Origin: Rhytidiadelphus loreus
Taxonomy: Eukaryota; Streptophyta; Bryopsida; Hypnales; Hylocomiaceae
Assembly: GCA_947034895.1 (NCBI GenBank)
Contig: OX344763.1
Location: 52,327,025 to 52,391,024 of the forward strand
Direction: 5' to 3'
Length of the DNA: 64,000 nt
In this document: positions 53,083-62,530 of the stretch, one piece after another
Position numbering within the stretch: position 1 is the stretch's first letter
Layout of the letters: each line of letters starts with the position of its first letter
Made by a program: the position numbers and the translations under genes
The notes under the pieces: model-generated
What the model was told of the DNA's origin: nothing
The model's database searches: none
What the model saw: only the letters and a program-made list of their open reading frames with translations

Positions 53083-54758
53083 CAATGTTACCACCAAATG
53101 AATATTTCTTTGGATACTTGGATTTAAGAAGAATTGCTACTTGCACCACATGTTTGCACATTCTTTTTCACTTGAAATTCATGAGGTCCAATTTTCTAAG
53201 ACATGAAAATATAGCCCAAGGTTCGTGCATCAATTTCTAATTTAACGTTCAAGGTCATTCAATGTCACCACCAAATGAATATTTCTTTGGATACTTGGAT
53301 TTAAGAAGAATTGCTACTTGCACCACATGTTTGCACAGTCTTTTTCACTTGAAATTCATGAGTTCCAATTTTCTAGGACATGAAAGGACAGCGCAAGGTT
53401 CCTGCATCAATTTTTATTTTAACGTTCAAGGTCAATCAATGTTACCACCAAATGAATAATTTTTTCGATATTTGGATTTACGAAGAATTGCTACTTGCAC
53501 CACATGATTGCACATTCTTTTTCACTTGAAATTCATGAGGTCCAATTTTCTAAGACATGAAAATATAGCACAAGGTTCGTGCATCAATTTCTAATTTAAC
53601 GTTCAAGGTCATTCAATGTCACCACCAAATGAATATTTCTTTGGATACTTGGATTTAAGAAGAATTGCTACTTGCACCACATGTTTGCACATTCTTTTTC
53701 AATTGAATTTCAGGAGTTCCGATTTTCTATGACATGAATATACAGCGCAAGGTTCGTGCATCAATTTCTAATCTAACGTTCAAGGACATTCAATGTTACC
53801 ACCAAATGAATATTTCTTTGGATACTTGGATTTAAGAAGAATTGCTACTTGCACCACATGTTTGCACATTCTTTTTCACTTGAATTTCATAAGTTCCAAT
53901 TTTCTATGACATAAAAGTACACCGTAAGGTTCATGCATCAATTTCTAATTCAAGGTCCAACGTCATTCAATGTTACCACCAAATGAATAATTTTTTCGAT
54001 ATTTGGATTTAAGATGAATTGCTACTTGCACCACATGTTTGTACAGTCTTTTTCACTTGAAATTCATGAGTTCCAATTTTCTAGGACATGAAAGGACAGC
54101 GCAAGGTTCCTGCATCAATTTTTATTTTAACGTTCAAGGTCAATCAATGTTACCACCAAATGAATAATTTTTTCGATATTTGGATTTACGTAGAATTGCT
54201 ACTTGCACCACATGATTGCACATTCTTTTTCAATTGAATTTCATGAGTTCTAATTTTCTAAGACATGAAAATATAGCCCAAGGTTCGTGCATCAATTTCT
54301 AATTTAACGTTCAAGGACATTCAATGTTACCACCAAATGAATATTTCTTTGGATACTTGGATTTAAGAAGAATTGCTACTTGCACCACATGTTTGCACAG
54401 TCCTTTTCACATGAAATTCATGAGGTCCAATTTTCTAAGACATGAAAATATAGCACAAGGTTCGTGCATCAATTTCTAATTTAACGTTCAAGGTCATTCA
54501 ATGTCACCACCAAATGAATATTTCTTTGGATACTTGGATTTAAGAAGAATTGCTACTTGCACCACATGTTTGCACATTCTTTTTCACTTGAAATTCATGA
54601 GTTCCAATTTTCTATGACATGAATATACAGCGCAAGGTTCGTGCATCAAATTCACCATATTCTTTTTCAATTGAATTTCAGGAGTTCCAATTTTCTATAA
54701 CATGAAAATACAGTGCAAGGTTCGTGCATCAATTTCTAATTTAACGTTCAAGGACATT
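53083..54758. repeat. 1,676 bp higher-order repeat, unit 4 (form b)
   Basis: This matches unit 2 at 3,352 bp: GTTCCGA near 53718, TTTACGTAG near 54187, CAGTGCAAGG near 54712, and the CTAGGACATG marker dimer at 53260. Units 1-2 and 3-4 thus form two copies of a 3,352 bp super-unit. Confidence 0.88.
54499..54758. repeat. Fused 260 bp monomer, copy 5
   Basis: The junction is at 54648, 1,676 bp after copy 4. It has CAGTGCAAGG, as in copy 3. This is the last fused unit in the window. Confidence 0.9.
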
Positions 54759-55857
54759 CAATGTTACCACCAAATGAATATTTCTTTGGATACTTGGATT
54801 TAAGAAGAATTGCTACTTGCACCACATGTTTGCACATTCTTTTTCACTTGAAATTCATGAGGTCCAATTTTCTAAGACATGAAAATATAGCCCAAGGTTC
54901 GTGCATCAATTTCTAATTTAACGTTCAAGGTCATTCAATGTCACCACCAAATGAATATTTCTTTGGATACTTGGATTTAAGAAGAATTGCTACTTGCACC
55001 ACATGTTTGCACAGTCTTTTTCACTTGAAATTCATGAGTTCCAATTTTCTAGGACATGAAAGGACAGCGCAAGGTTCCTGCATCAATTTTTATTTTAACG
55101 TTCAAGGTCAATCAATGTTACCACCAAATGAATAATTTTTTCGATATTTGGATTTAAGAAGAATTGCTACTTGCACCACATGATTGCACATTCTTTTTCA
55201 CTTGAAATTCATGAGGTCCAATTTTCTAAGACATGAAAATATAGCACAAGGTTCGTGCATCAATTTCTAATTTAACGTTCAAGGACATTCAATGTTACCA
55301 CCAAATGAATATTTCTTTGGATACTTGGATTTAAGAAGAATTGCTACTTGCAGCACATGATTGCACATTCTTTTTCACTTGAATTTCATAAGTTCCAATT
55401 TTCTATGACATAAAAGTACCGCGTAAGGTTCATGCATCAATTTCTAATTCAAGGTCCAACGTCATTCAATGTTACCACCAAATGAATAATTTTTTCGATA
55501 TTTGGATTTAAGAAGAATTGCTACTTGCACCACATGTTTGCACATTCTTTTTCAATTGAATTTCAGGAGTTCCAATTTTCTAAGACATGGAAATACAGCA
55601 CAAGATTCCTGCATCAATTTCTAATTCAACGTTCAAGGACATTCAATGTTACCACCAAATGAATAATTTTTTCGATATTTGGATTTTAGAAGAATTGCTA
55701 CTTGCACCACATGTTTGCACAGTCTTTTTCACTTGAAATTCATGAGTTCCAATTTTCTATGACATGAAAATACAGCGCAAGGTCCGTGCATCAATTTCTA
55801 ATTTAACCTTCAAGTTCATTCAATGTTACCACCAAATGAAAAAAAAATTCAATATTT
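54648..55857. repeat. Right copy of the 8,297 bp-spaced duplication
   Basis: The first three monomers (54759, 54936, 55113) still follow the 1,676 bp unit in outline. From 55290 the sequence follows 46993 onward, with CTTGCAGCACATG, CATGGAAATAC, TTTTAGAAG and the A9 tract. The match fades after 55857, where TTTACGAAG replaces TTTAAGAAG. It marks the right edge of the homogenised HOR block. Confidence 0.82.
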
Positions 55858-58800
55858 GGATTTACGAAGAATTGCTACTTGCACCACATGATTGCACATT
55901 CTTTTTCACTTGAATTTCATAAGTTCCAATTTTCTATGACATGAAAGTACAGCGCAAGGTTATGCATCAATTTCTAATTCAACGTCCAAGGTCATTCAAT
56001 GTCACCACCAAATGAATATTTCTTTGGATATTTGGATTTAAGAGGAATTGCTACTTGCACCACATGTTTGCATATTCTTTTTCAATTGAATTTCAGGAGT
56101 TCCAATTATCTAAGACATAAAAGTACAGCACAAGGTTCCTGCATCAATTTCTAATTTAACGTTCAAGGACATTCAATGTTACCACCAAATGAATATTTCT
56201 TTGGATACTTGGATTTAAGAAGAATTGCTACTTGCACCTCATGTTTGCACATTCTTTTTCAATTGAATTTCAGGAGTTCGAATTTTCTAAGACATGAAAG
56301 TACAGCACAAGGTTCGTGCATCAATTTCTAATTTAACGTTCAAGGACATTCAATGTTACCACCAAATGAATATTTCTTTGGATAGTCGGATTTAAGAAGA
56401 ATTGCTACTTGCACCACATGTTTGCACATTCTTTTTCACTTGAATTTCATAAGTTCCAATTTTCTATGACATGAAAGTACAGCGCAAGGTTATGCATGAA
56501 TTTCTAATTCAACGTCCAAGGTCATTCAATGTGACCACCAAACGAATATTTCTTTGGATATTTGGATGTAAGAAGAATTGCTACTTGCACCACATGTTTG
56601 CACATTCTTTTTCACTTGAATTTCATAAGTTCCAATGTTCTACGACATGAAAATATAGCACAAGGTTCGTGCATCAATTTCTAATTTAACGTTCAAGGAC
56701 ATTCAATGTTACCACCAAATGAAAAAAAATTTCAATATTTGGATTTAAGAAAAATTGCTACTTGCACCACATGATTGCACATTCTTTTTCTCTTGAATTT
56801 CATAAGTTCCAATTTTCTATGACATGAAAGTACAGCGCAAGGTTATGCATCAATTCCTAATTCAACGTCCAAGGTCATTCAATGTCACCACCAAATGAAT
56901 ATTTCTTTGGATATTTGGATTTAAGAAGAATTGCTACTTGCACCACATGTTTGCACATTCTTTTTCAATTGAATTTCAGGAGTTCCAATTTTCTAAGACA
57001 TGAAAATACAGCACAAGGTTCGTGCATCAATTTCTAATTTAACGTTCAAGGACATTCAATGTCACCACCTAATGAATATTTCTTTGGATACTTGGATTTT
57101 AGAAGAATTGCTACTTGCACCACATGATTGCACATTCTTTTTCACTTGAATTTCATAAGTTCCAATTTTCTATGACATGAAAGTACAGCGCAAGGTTATA
57201 CATCAATTTCTAATTCAACGTCCAAGGTCATTCAATGTGACCACCAAACGAATATTTCTTTGGATATTTGGATTTAAGAAGAATTGCTACTTGCACCTCA
57301 TGTTTGCATATTCTTTTTCAATTGAATTTCAGGAGTTCCAATGTTCTACGACATGAAAATACAGCACAAGGTTCGTGCATCAATTTCTAATTTAACGTTC
57401 AAGGACATTCGATGTTACCACCAAATGAAAAAAAATTTCAATATTTGGATTTAAGAAGAATTGCTACTTGCACCACATGATTGCACATTCTTTTTCACTT
57501 GAATTTCATAAGTTCCAATTTTCTATGACATGAAAGTACAACACAAGGTTCGTGCATCAATTTCTAATTCAACGTCCAAGGTCATTCAATGTCACCACCA
57601 AATGAAAATTTCTTTGGATACTTGGATTTAAGAAGAATTGCTACTTGCACCTCATGTTTGCACATTCTTTTTCACTTGAATTTCATAAGTTCCAATTTTC
57701 TAAGACATGAATGTACAGCACAAGGTTCGTGCATCAATTTCTAATTTAACCTTCAAGGATATTCAATGTTACCACCAAATGAATATTTCTTTGGATACTT
57801 GGATTTAAGAAGAATTGCTACTTGCACCTCATGTTTGCACATTCTTTTTCACTTGAATTTCATAAGTTCCAATTTTCTATGACATGAAAGTACAGCGCAA
57901 GGTTCGTGCATCAATTTCTAATTTAACGTTCAAGGTCATTCAATGTGACCACCAAATGAATATTTCTTTGGATACTTGGATTTAAGAAGAATTGCTACTT
58001 GCACCTCATGTTTGCACATTCTTTTTCAATTGAATTTCAGGAGTTCCAATTTTCTAAGACATGTAAGTACAGCGCAAGGTTATGCATCAACTTCTAATTC
58101 AACGTCCAACGTCATTCAATGTGACCACCAAATGAATATTTCTTTGGATACTTGGATTTAAGAAGAATTGCTACTTGCACCACATGATTGCACATTCTTT
58201 TTCACTTGAATTTCAGGAGTTCCAATTTTCTAAGACATGAAAGTACAGCGCAAGGTTATGCATCAACTTCTAATTCAACGTCCAACGTCATTCAATGTGA
58301 CCACCAAATGAATATTTCTTTGGATATTTGGATTTAAGAAGAATTGCTACTTGCACCACATGTTTGCACATTCTTTTTCACTTGAATTTCATAAGTTCCA
58401 ATTTTCTATGGCATGAAAGTACAACGCATGGTTCGTGCATCAATATCTAATTTAACGATCAAGGTCATTCAATGTTACCACCAAATGAAAAAAAATTTCA
58501 ATATTTGGATTTAAGAAGAATTGCTAGTTGCACCACATGATTGCACATTCTTTTTCACTTGAATTTCATAAGTCCCATTTTTCTATGACATGAAAGTACA
58601 GCGCAAGGTTATACATCAATTTCTAATTCAACGTCCAAGGTCATTCAATGTGACCACCAAACGAATATTTCTTTGGATATTTGGATTTAAGAAGAATTGC
58701 TACCTGCACCACATGATTGCACATTCTTTTTCACTTGAATTTCATAAGTTCCAATTTTCTATGACATGAAAGTACAGCGCAAGGTTATACATCAATTTCT

Positions 58801-61294
58801 AATTCAACGTCCAAGGTCATTCAATGTGACCACCAAACGAATATTTCTTTGGATATTTGGATTTAAGAAGAATTGCTACTTGCACCACATGTTTGCATAT
58901 TCTTTTTCAATTGAATTTCAGGAGTTCCAATTTTCTAAGACATGAAAATACAGCACAAGGTTATGCATCAATTTCTAATTTAACGTTCAAGGACATTCAA
59001 TGTTACCACCAAATGAAAAAAAATTTCAATATTTGGATTTAAGAAGAATTGCTACTTGCACCACATGATTGCACATTCTTTTTCACTTGAATTTCATAAG
59101 TTCCAATTTTCTATGACATGAAAGTACAGCGCAACGTTATGCATCAATTTCTATTTCAACGTCCAAGGTCATTCAATGTCACCACCAAATGAAAATTTCT
59201 TTGGATACTTGGATTTAAGAAGAATTGCTACTTGCACCTCATGTTTGCACATTCTTTTTCAATTGAATTTCAGGAGTTCCAATTTTCTAAGACATGAATG
59301 TACAGCACAAGGTTCGTGCATCAATTTCTAATTTAACCTTCAAGGACATTCAATGTTACCAGCAAATGAATATTTCTTTGGATACTTGGATTTAAGAAGA
59401 ATTGCTACTTGCACCTCATGTTTGCACATTCTTTTTCACTTGAATTTCATAAGTTCCAATTTTCTATGACATGAAAGTACAGCGCAAGGTTCGTGCATCA
59501 ATTTCTAATTTAACATTCAAGGTAATTCAATGTCACCACCAAATGAATATTTCTTTGGATATTCGGATTTAGGAAGAATTGCTACTTGCACCACATGTTT
59601 GCACATTCTTTTTCAATTGAATCTCAGGAGTTCCAATTTTCTAAGACATAAAAGTACAGCACAAGGTTCGTGCATCAATTCCTAATTTAACGTTCAAGGA
59701 CATTCAATGTTACCACCAAATGAATATTTCTTTGGATACTTGGATTTAAGAAGAATTGCTACTTGCACCTCATGTTTGCACATTCTTTTTCAATTGAATT
59801 TCAGGAGTTCCAATTTTCTAAGACATGAAAGTACAACGCATGGTTCGTGCATCAATTTCTAATTTAACGTTCAAGGTCATTCAATGTTACCACCAAATGA
59901 ATATTTCTTTGGATATTCGGATTTAAGAAGAATTGCTACTTGCACCACATGTTTGCACATTCTTTTTCACTTGAATTTCATGAGTTGCAATTTTCTAAGA
60001 CATGAAAATACAGCACAAGGTTCGTGCATCAATTTCTAATTTAACCTTCAAGGACATTCAATGTTACCACCAAATGAATATTCCTTTGGATACTTGGATT
60101 TAAGAAGAATTGCTACTTGCACCACATGTTTGCACATTCTTTTTCACTTGAATTTCAAGAGTTCCAATTTTCTAAGACATGAAAATATAGCACAAGGTTC
60201 GTGCATTAATTTCTAATTTAACGTTCAAGGACATTCAATGTTACCACCAAATGAAAAAAAAATTCAATACTTGGATTTAAGAAGAATTGCTACTTGCACC
60301 ACATGATTGCACATTCTTTTTCACTTGAATTTCATAAGTTCCAATTTTCTATGACATGAAAGTACAGCGCAAGGTTATGCATCAATTTCTAATTCAACGT
60401 CCAAGGTCATTCAATGTGACCACCAAACGAATATTTCTTTGGATATTTGGATGTAAGAAGAATTGCTACTTGCACCACATGTTTGCACATTCTTTTTCAC
60501 TTGAATTTCATAAGTTCCAATGTTCTACGACATGAAAATATAGCACAAGGTTCGTGCATCAATTTCTAATTTAACGTTCAAGGACATTCAATGTTACCAC
60601 CAAATGAAAAAAAATTTCAATATTTGGATTCAAGAAGAATTGCTACTTGCACCACATGATTGCACATTCTTTTTCACTTGAATTTCATAAGTTCCAATTT
60701 TCTATGACATGAAAGTACAGCGCAAGGTTATGCATCAATTTCTAATTCAACGTCCAAGGTCATTCAATGTGACCACCAATTGAATATTTCTTTGGATATT
60801 TGGATGTAAGAAGAATTGCTACTTGCACCACATGTTTGCACATTCTTTTTCAATTGAATTTCATAAGTTCCAATGTTCTACGACATGAAAATATAGCACA
60901 AGGTTCGTGCATCAATTTCTAATTTAACGTTCAAGGACATTCAATGTTACCACCAAATGAAAAAAAAATTCAATATTTGGATTTAAGAAGAATTGCTATT
61001 TGCACCACATGATTGCACATTCTTTTTCACTTGAATTTCATAAGTTCCAATTTTCTATGACATGAAAGTAAAGCGCAAGGTTATGCATCAATTTCTAATT
61101 CAACGTCCAAGGTCATTCAATGTCACCACCAAATGAATATTTCTTTGGATATTTGGATATAAGAAGAATTGCTACTTGCACCACATGTTTGCATATTCTT
61201 TTTCAATTGAATTTCAGGAGTTCTAATGTTCTACGACATGAAAATACAGCACAAGGTTCGTGCATCAATTTCTAATTTAACGTTCAAGGACATT

Positions 61295-62001
61295 CAATGT
61301 TACCACCAAATGAAAAAAAATTTCAATATTTGGATTTAAGAAGAATTGCTACTTGCACCACATGATTGCACATTCTTTTTCACTTGAATTTCATAAGTTC
61401 CAATTTTCTATGACATGAAAGTACAGCGCAAGGTTATGCATCAATTTCTAATTCAACGTCCAAGGTCATTCAATGTCACCACCAAGTGAATATTTCTTTG
61501 GATATTTGGATTTAAGAAGAATTGCTACTTGCACCACATGTTTGCAAATTCTTTTTCAATTGAATTTCAGGAGTTCCAATTTTCTAAGACATAAAAGTAC
61601 AGCACAAGGTTCCTGCATCAATTTCTAATTTAACGTTCAAGGACATTCAATGTTACCACCAAATGAAAAAAAATTTCAATACTCGGATTTAAGAAGAATT
61701 GCTACTTGCACCACATGATTGCACATTCTTTTTCACTTGAATTTCATAAGTTCCAATTTTCTATGACATAAAAGTACAGCGTAAGGTTCATGCATCAATT
61801 TCTAATTCAACGTCCAAGGTCATTCAATGTGACCACCAAACGAATATTTCTTTGGATATTTGGATGTAAGAAGAATTGCTACTTGCACCACATGTTTGCA
61901 CATTCTTTTTCACTTGAATTTCATAAGTTCCAATGTTCTACGACATGAAAATATAGCACAAGGTTCGTGCATCAATTTCTAATTTAACGTTCAAGGACAT
62001 T
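61295..62001. repeat. Four-monomer internal duplication, copy 1
   Basis: Four monomers match 62178-62884 at 883 bp. The shared order is A-tract, GTCACCACCAAGTG with TTTGCAAATTC, A-tract with TACTCGG or TACTTGG and GCGTAAGGTTCATGC, then GTGACCACCAAACG with GGATGTAAG. The two are separated by one chimeric A-tract monomer (62002-62177). Confidence 0.82.
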
Positions 62002-62177
62002 CAATGTAACCACCAAATGAAAAAAAATTTCAATATTTGGATTTAAGAAGAATTGCTACTTGCACCACATGATTGCACATTCTTTTTCACTTGAATTTCA
62101 TAAGTTCCAATTTTCTATGACATGAAAGTACAGCGCAAGGTTATGCATCAATTTCTAATTTAACGTTCAAGGACATT
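62002..62177. repeat. Chimeric A-tract monomer causing the dimer phase slip
   Basis: The front is a standard A-tract unit (GTAACCACC head, A8, GATTGCAC, GGTTATGCATC). The tail is the partner type (TTTAACGTTCAAGGAC), and another A-tract monomer follows directly. The switch lies in the shared GCATCAATTTCTAATT, about 62143-62160. It is the product of a misaligned exchange that joined an A-tract unit to the tail of a partner unit. Confidence 0.8.
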
Positions 62178-62530
62178 CAATGTTACCACCAAATGAAAAA
62201 AAATTTCAATATTTGGATTTAAGAAGAATTGCTACTTGCACCACATGATTGCACATTCTTTTTCACTTGAATTTCATAAGTTCCAATTTTCTATGACATG
62301 AAAGTACAGCGCAAGGTTATGCATCAATTTCTAATTCAACGTCCAAGGTCATTCAATGTCACCACCAAGTGAATATTTCTTTGGATATTTGGATTTAAGA
62401 AGAATTGCTACTTGCACCACATGTTTGCAAATTCTTTTTCAATTGAATTTCAGGAGTTCCAATTTTCTAAGACATAAAAGTACAGCACAAGGTTCCTGCA
62501 TCAATTTCTAATTTAACGTTCAAGGACATT

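Larger units (their letters stand above)
38062..55820. repeat. Domain B: GGATACTTGG / GTTCAAGG monomers
   Basis: The standard unit has a GTCACCACC or GTTACCACC head, GGATACTTGG, GCTACTTGCACC, and a TTTAACGTTCAAGG tail. Frequent forms are: GCACAGTC in place of GCACATTC; CATGAGGTCC with AAAATATAGCACAAGG or AAAATATAGCCCAAGG; GAATATACAGC; AATAATTTTTTCGATATT with TTTACGAAG and CATGATTGCAC; and TTTTTCAATTG with TTTCAGGAG. Its left part (38.1-46 kb) shows partial 8-9 monomer periodicity; its right part holds the 1,676 bp HOR. Confidence 0.85.
60236..62530. repeat. 13-monomer higher-order repeat, copy 1 (~2,296 bp)
   Basis: Built of ~353 bp dimers. The A-tract monomer (176 bp) has GATTGCAC, CATAAGTTCC, GCGCAAGGTTATGCATC and an AACGTCCAAGGTC tail. 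The partner (177 bp) has TTTGGATATTTGG, GCACAAGGTTCGTGC and an AACGTTCAAGGAC tail. A-tracts start at 60253, 60606, 60959, 61312, 61665, 62019 and 62195. The 176 bp step between the last two is an extra monomer, which makes the unit 13 monomers rather than 12. The offset to copy 2 is fixed by AAGTAAAGCGC (61066 and 63362) and TTTGCAAATTC (61541 and 63837). Confidence 0.86.

Noticed and set aside
38948..55135. Repeated 65-aa open frames as a possible multigene family
   Set aside because: All are the same in-phase reading of one amplified dimer; sister copies carry the in-frame stop. No promoter, intron or protein family features were seen.
57976..59042. 61-aa open frames at 57976-58161 and 58857-59042
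   Set aside because: They are satellite monomer readings opened by the one-base loss in GGTTATGC; not genes.
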